In this document: piece by piece, positions 11,091 through 22,100 of the stretch
How positions within the stretch are numbered: position 1 is the stretch's first letter
Layout of the letters: every line of letters begins with the position of its first letter
DNA from: Galaxea fascicularis
Taxonomy: Eukaryota > Cnidaria > Anthozoa > Scleractinia > Euphylliidae
Reading direction: 5' to 3'
Assembly: GCA_948470475.1 (NCBI GenBank)
Contig: OX419337.1
Coordinates: 21,562,306 to 21,626,305 of the forward strand
DNA length: 64,000 bases
The notes under the pieces: model-generated
Database searches by the model: none
What the model was told of the DNA's origin: nothing
What the model saw: the letters and a program-made list of their open reading frames with translations, nothing else
Position numbers and translations under genes: made by a program

Positions 11091-14000
11091 AGAACCCCTT
11101 GGGAGTGAAAGGGTTAAAGTTGCAGTCAGTCTGAGATTACGTTTATGTTTTTTTTAATTTTTTAGGAATTCAGCAGATGCTCCAAGCAGAAACTATGAAG
11201 AGTCAACAACTTCTTGAAAGAGTTAAAGTAAGAAAATGAGACTTTTTCTCTGCTAGTGTGGTCATGGGGAGAAAATCCGGAGCAATATTTTTTTTTTGCA
11301 GAATACCCGTAGGAGAAGGAGTTAAGTATATGCTTTTATTATATGGCTTGCGCATGTAGTCAACACAGCACACTTTCTGATTGGCTAAAGTGCTACGGTA
11401 TTATTAACAGATTTTACTTCTTATTAACCTAGACTGAGGTCTTTACAGGAAACCCTCAAACTGAGGCCTTGCAACTAAGTAGTTAAAGACTACTAAGGAG
11501 TAACTCCAACTCACAGTTAGAGCAGGGTGTGAGTTCAAGACTTCTGGATTTCAAGTCCAACAACCGTACCACTCTAAGTACAACACTGCCTGACTCACAT
11601 TAATTTTATTAATAATATTAATATTATTAATAATTAATTAATTAATATTATTACATGTATGACTACAGGAAGAGAGACAGCAGCACAGAAAACAAACACA
11701 ACGTCATGATCAAGGTGGTGATGACCACACAAGGGGTAAAGAAGTTCCTCTATTACTTTCACATTTATCAGCTTCTTTTTTCAATCTATATTATCTCTAA
11801 CTTCCTGATTTTTTAACAGATTGAAATATAAATTTTGTTCATGTCCTGCTTTTGTTTCTGCAGTTCCTTAGAACTATGTCACACTTTCCAGAAAAATTTC
11901 CTCATCTCCCAATTCCTGGAAAAATCCCAAGATTCCGGGTGAATTTTGTTTTTCTCCCAAAGCATGAGTGGTCACACCTAATTCCATTGTTGATTCACAT
12001 TGATGTTACTTTTCTCACATTCTTAGTCATTTTGTATTATTTGTAATGTGCTTATGAACATATTTATGTTATATGTGCAATATAAGCTTTATATTTATTA
12101 TTATAATATTTATTAATGTAACTTTTGCCACAAGAAAGTATGTTTTGTGACACAGAAAAAGGATAAGATTTTAATTCATTAAATTCATGGTCATTTTTTG
12201 ATTGTTTTTCCAGAGATGATGACAATGATGATGTCACAGAACATGCAGCTGCAGCAGATGATGTTACAACAGATGATCTCATCAGCAGCAGCAAGCAGAC
12301 CTCAACCTGCAGAAAAGACATCTTACCCCAGGTGTGTATTTATCCTGCTCCAGGCTCTCAGACAGTGGAGGCACATGGACAAGGCGGAGTGAGGGAAGAA
12401 ATCAAGCAAGTACTGGAGGTGGCAGGCCGTCCCAAGTCCCCCTCTATTTTATATCGCTTTAGTTTCGCCTCGCTCTACTGGTACTATTGCTTCCCGTTTA
12501 CTATCTTAATGCCTTGAACAGGCTAGTGTGTATTCAGAAGTGCTAGCTTGGATATACAGAAAGGCTGCTCCTAAATCTTGCCAGTTTGTAGATAAATTGT
12601 AGCACTAAACAATCATGTGCAGCAGGTTGGATTATGTTGAGTTTTGGTGCGCACTCATTACATATTTTCAAGTTTGCAAAACACCATCTCCCTCAAAAAT
12701 TAAAACAAAAATTACATGGGAGATGGGGAGAGGCAACTTACATTCTCTCCCCACCCCTCCCCTAATGTACACCTGAGGGTAGCTCAACAGCAAACTATTA
12801 CAGGCTCTTAATCCATATAAAGTCTACGACTTGTAACAAAGTACTTTGTATAACATTTGTTGAAGCTTACCGACAACCCAACCAGTGGAGATTGAACAAA
12901 TCGGACAACGTGAAATGACACCTTTCAGCAGCCTTTCAAGAAATGCTCAGAGAGGTATTGCCTTCAACTCACTTATACCTGTCAACTTTTTCTAAATCCA
13001 AGGTGTGAGATTTTTATCCTGGGAATGCCAGGATTTTTGACGAAGACACGACCATATATGAAGATTTCCGAAGACGTCCGAAGCGTTACGAAGATGCCCT
13101 AAGATTTCGGAAGAAATCCAAATGATTCAGAAGTTCCCAAGAAAATGATTATGTCTATACGTTCCCAGTGCCCTGACACTCCAAAAATCAGAGATTTCGG
13201 GGAAAGTGTCGTCATTTACGCCTTTTATAAGGACTTTTCGTTTCTTGGAAAGTGTGTCAGTTAAGGCTGTAATAGGTCACATTTGTCAGGCGTGAGAAAA
13301 TTGGTGAGTAGGCGTGAGACTTGGCAGATACGCTAACTCACCAGCGGATAGAAAACCTTAGAAATAATCTTATGACACATGTTTTAATCAATATTGTATA
13401 CCTGTAAACTTTCTTGGCTGTAAAATATGTTGAAATGCGGTAAACTTTCATGGATATTTTGTCATCAGAACTTTGGTTTCTAGTGAATGTTTAGTGAAAT
13501 TTCTCATTGGTAATTTGTTTTGTGCATTCTTTAACTTCAGCTGACCCAGCACCTTCGGCTCTCAAGTTAAAACAACCAGTTGCTGTGCACAGAAAACCAT
13601 CATCAAGACCAGTGGTAATAACTGAACCACTATTGACCAAGAATTGTGATGGTGTACTTTTTCTATAAAAAAACTTCCTCCGATTTTCATAATTCTGAGG
13701 AGTCTTAATATCTCAATTTCAAGGGTCAACCTGCCACCAAGCCGCATTTTGCTTCTTATCAATCAAACTTCCGAAAATTGATCGAAGAGTTTCTGAAATA
13801 CTCTGCTCAGAAATGGCGGCATGTTTGCAGTGTTTTTGGTTGAACACTCGGCATCGTTCGGCTTGGCTTCGGAAGTTTGATTGATGGAAGCCAAAACGTG
13901 ATTTGACGGTTGGCGCTTAAGGTGAGATTCCGCAGAATTTTGAAAATCGGAGGAAGTTTTGTGATAGAAAAAGTACTTCCTCGCAATTTGAACAGTCTTA

Positions 14001-17000
14001 TAACGAGTTGCCATAACAGTATGTTCCTTTGAGATAACCTCACTGAAATTGAAGTAATTATACTTCTTTCTCTGCACATGATTTCATCTAGATACCAAGA
14101 GGAGTTGCAACTCCTGTGAGACCAACGGAGCGACTCCCTGAACCGAAGCCAAGACCTCAACCATTGCCTAAAACAGAAGGTTTTATTGGCCAAATCGCTA
14201 TGCGTGATCCTGTAGCACCATACCCTTTTCCTGGCCCTCCTGGGGCCAGAAAGTTGCGGCATTATGGCTATGTAGCTTGGGCCTGCTTTATCCTCCTGAA
14301 AAAGGCAGCTCAGAGACGATCGGATGCTATAGAACGCCTCAATAATCGTATAAATCAAGCTATTGATGAACTTCATAAAGGACACTATCTTGACCAAGAC
14401 AGCGCGGTTTATACCGCACTTCGGGATGCCACTCAAGAGGATGCTCTTGATTTGAAATTTAAGAATCCTGGAGTTTTCCAGAGACTACCTCGGGATTCTC
14501 AAAATGCTATCAGTGATCTTTCTTCGATGATTGAGACTATAGTTTACAATGTAATTCAAATTAAGCCTCCAGAAGGAATTCTCAGTGCTACAAGGGAGGG
14601 TGTCCTGTGGGAGATGACGGAAGTGGGTGTCCTGTTTCCACCTGACTACCTTTGGCAAGTGGAAGAGGTAAAACAATAGTGGAGAAGTTTTGGGTGTCGA
14701 AAGTAATTAGCGTTTTCATTGGTTTTGCCTTTTCTTTGTTCTGTGATTGGTTGGCTAAACACACGCCACTTTTTAGCCAATGGCAAGCTGCGCGCGCATT
14801 TTCCCGCGCTTGGCACCGCTTACACGTAATATCTTCGTCTTCTGATTGGCTAAAGTAGTTACTTTGGTTTTGGTGTTACAACACTTCTACTTCTACCAGT
14901 TACATCCTGAAGAAATTAAGTCCCGTAATGAAATACTTTACTGCATGACAGTAAGGTCCAGGTTTCATCAACTATTTTCAACGGATAAAAACTCTGGCCT
15001 CTTTTGTTTTTATGTGTTACAGGAAAACGTAACATTCGGTGTCAAAGGAGAATTGGTCGAAGTAAACAAGGAAATCAGTACCATGCTCCTGCTCGGATTG
15101 TTTATCTCAAGAGGCCTGGTGTCTACACTGCTGTTGAAGCCTGTTGAGTTTGGACTTCTAGAGAATGTTCCAAGTGACCTGGCCTCTTCAAACTTGAAGG
15201 CAAGAAACAACGTTTAAAAAGATTTGTTAAATCATTCAAATGTTTGAAGCCTGACTACTGAAATTAATTCCTAGTTGAGGTGTACAGAGGTGTTATACTG
15301 CGGTAGCATACAGATGGCAGTAAAGGGGGAGGGGGGGGGATTCTAGATCACGTTTCACGGAAAATAAAACGATCATTTCACAATTCACGAAAAACATAAT
15401 AAAAATCACGGTTCACGGTGAATTAAACACTTATTTTTTGCTTCACGGGAAATAATTTTTCAACGAGATCACGCTTCACGGCAACTATGGAAATCACGAT
15501 TCACGGGGGAAAATTTAGCAATATTCGCATTCTTCACTGAAAAAAAGGGCCGACCGCTGGTCACGAAAATACCCTTTACCACATTCCATATAGACTCTTA
15601 TCACTATTTCTTCCGACGACTTTCTAACTGAGTTATTTTTCTGAGGAGCTACTTTGAACTGAGCGAAGTAGCTCAATCGTCGCTTGAAATGCTTATTTTA
15701 CCCGGTGTTGGGGTTTTTTCAGGGTTTTCCCTGGTGCGGCCTTAGGTTAAGAAACCTGTAAGATGCCCATAATTTTTTTATTTATTTGATTCAACCAGTG
15801 TGTAAAGGCGGCCGGAGACAGTATTTTCTTCAAGCTTTGTCCGAGAACGGGAATGTCCGATTATGACTAAAATTTCGAATACCGTTTTGACGTGTCAGTA
15901 ACACTTTTCCTGCAGTTTGTAACCGCAAACATTAGCCAAAGGGAACTTAAAGTGGTCAAGTTTCTGGTGATACACAGATTTCGAGTTATTGTGCTGTAAT
16001 ATTGTAGCCGGACAGCCTTGTTGTTTTTACTGTTAATAATACAGTCTTTTTATTTTTAAGTTTTGATTTTTTTTCGTTTTCTCCTCTTAGGTTCTGGCTT
16101 CTACACTTATGAAAATTGTACGTGAAGTTTCATTGTCGTCAAATAAAAAGATAATGGTAAGAGTTTTCGTTTTGCCGTACCCTCTGTCAATAGGCCATAT
16201 TCGTATTCTCGGTATTGAACTGGATCTAGCATGAAGTGGAGGCTCTTGCGGGGGAATACAATTACATATGAAAAGATTCCCCCGCAAGAGCCTCCACTTC
16301 ATGCTAGATCCAGTTCAATACTGAGAATTTGAATATGGCCTATTCTTGTTACTTTGCTATGACATCTTGCTGTTTAAAAAACAGTTTGATACCGCCGGAT
16401 TACAGTATGTTGCGGTTGCCGGCAAAGACGCGATGGAAGTTATAGAGGAGGTCATTTTGTTGGTTGTAATAAACCCGCTGGCTTGTTGACCTTTTGGCTC
16501 AGTTATGAGAGCACTGAACTGGTGTCATAGAGATCATGGGCTTGACTCCCATACGAGCATGACATTTTGGTTTTCTTTTCTTAACTAATTTACTTGAATC
16601 ATGATAACTGCAGTTATCCGTTACACTTTCAAACTTAATGAATGAAAGCAAGCCAAGAATGGTTCATTGTAGCAGCCGATACGTGGTCAGCTCCGTTTTG
16701 GCGTTATTTTCTCTTTTTTCTAGCCTCTGGCGTCCGAAATCAGCACACAACTGTTCAGCGATGAGGAAATGAAGTACGTTTACAAGAAAATAAACGACTC
16801 GTTGATCTGGTGTAAGGTGAGTACAGTGGTTGAGTGTAACAAGTGAAACAGTTCTTGTTTTACTTGGCTACGTCGTCGTAAAAACAGACGTCGACTAAGT
16901 CGTGGCATTGGACGTAAGAGAGTAGAGGGTTCCAGGGCTGTCATTTAGAGCCGGGGGCCGGGGATTTTCCCCTGGTATTTTGAGGTATATCCCCGGCTAC

Positions 17001-17785
17001 TTTGATATAAAACCAGCATGTTGACTTCACTACATCAACTCAAATCCCCGGCTATTTTTTGTAAATCCCCACCTACTTAAAAAATTAGTGACAGCCCTGG
17101 GGTTCAGACACACACATCTATTTTATTTACAAACAAAACCAATTTACATTTATGCATACCGGCAGGGTAGTGCTTCACCCCTTTAAAACCTCTAATTTCA
17201 TTGGATATTTATAGGCTGCACCCTTAGTGTTTTAGGGCTAGGTTCCATTCTTCTTATTATTTGTTCATTTTTTTTTTTTAACCAATCCTGCGAGGTCTTG
17301 CGAATGGTGCTGGCGACCCTAATCGTTTCATATCCAACAGGCGCGAGTGACTTAATTATTTTATGGAAAACGCCGACAAATTATAGATAAATCGTCCCTA
17401 CTTTACTCCAGTTACTTTGCAAAAACAAACGCGTACATGATATATAATGGCTTATATATCATGATGGCTAAATCTCTAGACTTGCATTATCCAGTGATTT
17501 AGTTTTTAATCAGTAATGGCGGTTTGGCTCCTGAGGTCAAAACTCAACATTTTTCTCCGAGTAAAGTTTTCTCTGAGTATAATTGAAACACTTTCAATGT
17601 TAGTTAAAATTACGATTTGTTAATTCCGAGATAAATTTTGTGAAACACCAAAATGTTTTAGAAATACAACTCGAAGTTTCGTTTTTGCATTACAGGCAAA
17701 CCTCAGGAGATGGACTGAAGCTTACGTTGGTTCAGTGAGCAGAGGTCAGCAAGAACAAAGATCAGGATCGGCAGCAGAAAGTTGA
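10492..17785 (+). CDS. Conserved uncharacterised protein, 514 residues, 12 exons
   Basis: Exons are 10492-10551, 10628-10700, 11166-11227, 11669-11735, 12214-12331, 12866-12954, 13541-13614, 14092-14667, 15023-15199, 16091-16156, 16724-16816 and 17696-17785. All phases agree and give one 515-codon frame ending in TGA. Residues 1-110 are coiled-coil-like (DELTRLRLKLLEQ, then a Met/Gln-rich helix MMTMMMSQNMQLQQMMLQQM). Residues about 125-230 are Pro/Arg-rich linker. From about 240 there is a mostly helical folded region beginning RKLRHYGYVAWACFILLKKA and containing LDQDSAVYTALRDATQEDAL, FPPDYLW and a final DSLIWCKANLRRWTEAY. YVAWACFILL is hydrophobic but flanked by basic residues, so it may be a buried helix. 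The intron after 15199 uses a GC donor (AAG/GCAAGA). I do not recognise the family. The intact splice structure and complex composition indicate a real gene. Confidence 0.85.
10868..10977. mobile_element. 110-bp TTAA MITE, copy 1
   Basis: Starts TTAACCCTTTCACTCCC and ends in the complement GGGAGTGAAAGGGTTAA, with TTAA at each edge. It contains GTGCCAAATGGCAC, a second perfect palindrome. It is non-coding, in intron 2 of the 514-residue gene. Confidence 0.85.
11008..11117. mobile_element. 110-bp TTAA MITE, copy 2
   Basis: Nearly identical to the copy at 10868-10977 and in the same orientation, 30 bp downstream. Visible differences are CCTTTAACT for CCTTTCACT at the left end and one C/T change in GACGATTTT/GACGACTTT. 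The matching interiors imply recent movement or local duplication. Confidence 0.85.
13654..13976. mobile_element. Foldback element in intron 7
   Basis: GTACTTTTTCTATAAAAAAA followed by CTTCCTCCGATTTTCA at 13654 is mirrored by TGAAAATCGGAGGAAG and CTATCAC-like ATAGAAAAAGTAC ending at 13976. A second inner pair is CAATCAAACTTCCGAA and TTCGGAAGTTTGATTG. The arms therefore extend inward in two blocks. It is non-coding and sits between two exons of the 514-residue gene. Confidence 0.6.
15340..15560. repeat. Degenerate ATCACG-TTCACGG motif cluster
   Basis: Variants of ATCACGTTTCACGG, ATCACGGTTCACGG and ATCACGATTCACGG recur about eight times over 200 bp in both perfect and decayed forms. A G-run precedes the cluster at 15327. 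It lies in intron 9 of the 514-residue gene. Function unknown. Confidence 0.6.
16189..16344. mobile_element. Long near-perfect hairpin (69-bp arms)
   Basis: Arms 16189-16257 and 16276-16344 are reverse complements with very few mismatches around an 18-bp loop. It begins only 32 bp after the donor of exon 10. The arms include CTAGCATGAAGTGGAGGCTC and its complement. It is a foldback MITE or a recent inverted duplication. The intronic RNA would form a strong stem. Confidence 0.85.
16490..16560 (+). mobile_element. tRNA-like SINE head
   Basis: TTTGGCTCAGTTATGAGAGC fits a tRNA D-arm with box A, and GGGCTTGACTCCC 35 bp further is a degraded box B (GGTTCGAATCC type). There is no clean acceptor stem, so it is a tRNA-derived repeat rather than a functional tRNA. 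It lies in intron 10 of the 514-residue gene. Confidence 0.5.
16932..17100. mobile_element. MITE with CCAGGGCTGTCA termini
   Basis: CCAGGGCTGTCATTTA at the left is mirrored by TTAGTGACAGCCCTGG at the right. The core is built of repeated CCCCGGCTA and ATCCCCGGC motifs. 169 bp, in intron 11 of the 514-residue gene. Confidence 0.75.
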
Positions 17786-18057
17786 ACACGATACAGTATT
17801 AAGTAATGTCAAATTCGGAGAACCTGTCACAGGCATTCTTTAACAACGCTTCCACAACTAACTGTATTTCACAAGAATTATGTAAAATAGCTTGAAACGC
17901 TCTGGTACTTTTGTTCGCGTCACTGAATTTCCGCGATCTTTCTCATGGCGAGTTCCTATAGTCAGGAAATTTACTTTTGATATTTGTCAGGGTGTACCTA
18001 CCCTAGCAACCGCGTACAACAGGCTTAAAAATCGAGGAAGTCGTTTATAGTGAACCC

Positions 18058-18063
18058 AATAAA
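18058..18063 (+). terminator. Poly(A) signal AATAAA for the 514-residue gene
   Basis: The first AATAAA downstream of the TGA at 17783-17785 gives a 3' UTR of roughly 300 bp. The gene is tail-to-tail with the CULT-domain gene. Confidence 0.45.
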
Positions 18064-18269
18064 ACGGATATCCTTGGGGTGAAAAGTACTGATCCCAATA
18101 TCTTTTGTTCCTGTAGACGTGTTAAAACTCAGTGATCGTTTAATTAGTAGTTTTTTTTGCGGTAGATGGAGATTGTGGAACCGTAGTGCATGTGACGGTC
18201 TAACTTGGAAGTATAGTGAAGACTCAGCGGTCAATTAATTAAAACTTAGAGAGTTTCCACTTGCCGGAT

Positions 18270-18450
18270 TTAACCCATTAAACTCTAAGATCAAAATTTA
18301 GATTCTCATTTGTTGTCTCTACATATTTCCTATTGAAGTAGAGAGAAATTGCAAATGTTTCTTGTGTGATCGTGACCACTCTGTTTTGTAAAGTATTGAT
18401 AATGCAAAGAGAAATTTGATGTTCATCATTCTTAGGGTTTAAAGGGTTAA
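18270..18450. mobile_element. TTAA MITE of the CTCTAAGATCAAAATTT family, copy 1
   Basis: Starts TTAACCCATTAAACTC and ends GGGTTTAAAGGGTTAA, with TTAA at each edge and a body of 181 bp. Related copies are at 23036-23237 and 35379-35964 (interrupted). It sits between the convergent 3' ends of the 514-residue gene and the CULT gene. Confidence 0.75.
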
Positions 18451-18743
18451 TTCGCGTTCAGTTTGCTTTGGTCACTTTTCTAAAAACCAACACATTTCTC
18501 AATGATTAGAAAACTTTATTTGACTCCACTCTCAACTTCATCGTACAGCCGTAGTTTTCCAGCGTGCGGAATAATTTTCCCTTTTCAAAGAGTTGCGGTT
18601 GACAAGGAACCAAAAACCTTTCACTTCATATTTATTGTCCTTGTAAAGGACGCCACATAAAATGAACTATAATAACAATATATATTTGAATAAGTTCACC
18701 GATAAAAACTGAAAGAACGGCAAAAATTGGTTGTTTAAGGATC

Positions 18744-18749
18744 TTTATT
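18744..18749 (-). terminator. Poly(A) signal for the CULT-domain gene
   Basis: TTTATT on the plus strand is AATAAA on the coding strand, about 375 bp beyond the stop codon at 19124. Confidence 0.4.
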
Positions 18750-19123
18750 TTTGTACAAATTTTACAAAAGGTTTACAAAGCGACGAAAAGGATTAGATGT
18801 TGTATTTTGCACTTTTGTTGTTGGTCATGCTATTTCTTTTAAAAAAAGAAGCACTAGAAACGTCTGGTGAGATTACTGCTTGTCAGCCTCCCTCTCTCCC
18901 TCTCTCGCAATACATCAGCCAGCTCGTAGAGACAACTATTACCTATAATTTATCGATGTAAAAGGTTTCAGCCATTCCCTGTTCAAACTAGAGCCATCAC
19001 TGTGTAAGGACGACATAGAAGCCCATGTGCAAAGTGGCTTGGTCGACAAAAATCCGGCATTTGTGAGGAAAATATTACACACTATGCGTCATAAAATAGA
19101 GTTCTTCTTAACGATGTTCATTA

Positions 19124-22100
19124 TCAACTTCTGTATGCCCTGGGGGTGATTATCAAGGAATCAGCATCTGCAAATACATGATAACATTACTAGTTAGAGA
19201 GGACACTACTCTCGACTTGAGACATATTGACTAAAAGACTAAATGGTGGACTGAACAACCAACGGTAAAGGAATGAGTGGCTGTCGGACCGATCGAACTT
19301 AACATGTTCTCAGTTGATCCCGTACCAGACCCATACTACCTGTCACATGTGTTACTAGTAAGTGTTACCACTGTAAAAGCGCCTCGGTCAGTAGAAGGCT
19401 TTGGCCATGTATTTCAATGTTACGGCTGAACTGAAATGGCACTACAACGGCTGTTCAAAGTTCTATTGAGAACCCTGGAACATCTGAGTGACTGATTGAA
19501 TCATCTATATTTCTCACTGACCGCCTGGGTGAATTAGTAAATGTCTAACTGATTGGCATAGTGAATGTCTGAATGACTGGCTGACTGATCCACCGACCGA
19601 CTGATTGATTGACTCAGTGACTGACTGACTGACTGACCGACCGACCAACCGACTGATTGACTGACTGTCTGTCTGACCGACCCACTCTCTGAGAGAAACA
19701 GACCGTGGTGAGTGTTTAATATACTTACAGTTCTCTTGGATCAAGTTTGGGTAAATAAGGCCCACAAATGAGTAGGGTTTCCTAGCGTTGCGATCTTTAC
19801 CGAGTCCCTTGTCGTGATCATGCGCATGCTCGTCTTGAGGTTTATCGTCATTTTGATGAGGATGTTCAAACGTCCTGAAGAAAGAAAGTAACAGCTTGCA
19901 AACAACATGGAACAACTGGGAACAGCCCGGATAAGAGCTGACTACTTGCAATTTTTTCGAGCTGAAAGACAGCTTGCCATAAGCAAACTTTCATTAGAAA
20001 GTTTTGATTAATATTAAGCATTTTTGTAGTTCCGAAAAGTTACATGATTTTCTTTTCTAAAGGTAACTCTGTAAAGTGCAAGTAGACCACAAAACTAAAT
20101 GCCAACGTTAATGCCGGTTTGCGAATTAATCCTGGTGTTATTGATCCTCTAACAACCCCTTAACTGACAGACACAAAAAAGAAAGAAAAACGTGCAATGT
20201 TAAGGGCGGTTGGATGGCAGGGTTGTATTTAGTATAAAATGTCGCATTTATGGGTGGCTCCTCCTAAAATGTTCTGCAATTGGTATAGGATTTAATGGAG
20301 CCGAAACCAATTGTGGACTTACACACATTTTAGGCATCCTATTGATGAACAGTTGCGGCACGCAGATATATATTTTGGCAACTACTACAATTTGCAGTCT
20401 GTCCACTTTGAATTGAATGAAATGAAGAAAGATCCTCGCAGTTGTGGACGCAATTTATGGAATTGCATGAAGAGGCCTGAAAAAAAATCTCAGGACTTTA
20501 ATGGGGTTTGAACCCGTGAACTTATGATACCGGTGCAATGCTCTAACATTAATTTTAGTTGGGTGTTGTCACACAATAACTGCATGCTGAAAGACTGGCA
20601 AATTATACCATTCACTTCATACTAGTCACTCCATGCTGAGTCTCCTGTGAAGAAGCATTCCACTTGGGATATTTGTAAGAACTGTAGCTAATTTGCAGCA
20701 GGTGGTCATACGATGGGCCAGCACATGGCCCATCCACAAGGACGAAGTGGCACTCCCAGATGCTTCATATTATGGCCAGTTGCTCAAACTGGACTTGGAT
20801 GTGATAACCAAAGAAATGACAAGCTTTTCTTACCATCCCATATGAGCACCACACTGTGGACAGACAGCTAGCCGCCATGCATACCCAGGAAACCAAGAAT
20901 GCTCCTCAAATGCCTGTAAATCAAGATTGGAAGGAAATTGTTAAGCAGGTAGAATAATTTACGATGACTCTAAATTCAAAGCAGAGGCATAATATTAAAA
21001 CTAAGGCCTTTCATCATATGTGGCCTACCTCACCATGGGATTTGATATTAGCTGTCGTGGCTGTTATCAGCTCAAAGTGTTGACCTACAGGAAGGAAGAC
21101 CAAAATGTAAGATTAACTTCTCTGGTTTACAGTGTTGTGATTAGTTATTTTTTTCTGTATTTTTTCTTTTCAGTTTAGGTTGGATTTTGGGACCCTATAA
21201 TATTAATTAATAAAATGCTTCAATTTGTTATTCAGTTGAACAAAGTTAAAACTTGTTTAAGTATAAAAACGTTGTCTGGTTAAAATGGTTTTTAAAAAAC
21301 ATAAGCTTTTGGCTATCAGTCTATAGCCTTTAACGAATGAAGAAATGTAAGCGCGCGGACGGAATATATACAAAAAGGGGTGCGAAAAAATTTAAAACTG
21401 TCACCTCAGGTTTAGGTCAATAATTATTGAAGTTGGACTGGATGGTCACAGGTTCAAAACCAAGACCACGGTCTTCAAATATTATTTTAATGAAATCATG
21501 TTGCCTGTGTGTTACCTTCTCAGTTGAGATAATCACATCACTGAACAGTGACATCTAGGGCAGTGGTAATAATGTCTCCTTTACATCCACATGTAAAATT
21601 TGAAGGAGACATTACAGAACCCAAACAGTTATTAAAAAGAGCAGGGAACATACTTCCTGATGATGTGGTCTGTCAAAACACACATCTCAGCTTGAAAATG
21701 GACTTATCACCTGTCCTCACACAGCCCATGCTGGTCATGAAAACATTGTAAGAGGCCTTATGCACCCCTCCCTGGTGCAGAGCAAGGGCTGGCTGATTGG
21801 CCAAACAGAGTTAAATATTTAAACTAATATTTGGTAATATAAAAGGAAGAAAAATACCATGAGGGTTTTTGAAGAGCTGGATTAGGCATTGTTGAACTCC
21901 AAGTATTGTGTCATTCCTCTGCCGCAGAGCAAGCTTGCTGGCTTTGTTGTCAAGATTTGCAGCTACGGTAATATCATGACCACACTTTCTACAGAGCAAG
22001 GAATCTGCAATGTGTGCAGAACCTGCATTAATAAAGCCATCCTCTGATCTTGCTGGTGTATTCATCTAAAATGTTCAAGCACTCTTACGTATCACCATTC

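Noticed and set aside
11505..11590. tRNA-like stretch (TTAGAGTGGTACGG, GGACTTGAAATCC on the minus strand)
   Set aside because: Box B is poor and no acceptor stem closes; could be a decayed SINE or tRNA pseudogene, too weak to list.
13000..13345. Block with AAGATTTCCGAAGACG-type repeats and weakly inverted ends
   Set aside because: Probably a decayed repeat, but the ends do not pair well enough to define an element.
13807..14436. 209-codon minus-strand frame
   Set aside because: It is the antisense shadow of exon 8 of the 514-residue gene plus the foldback element.
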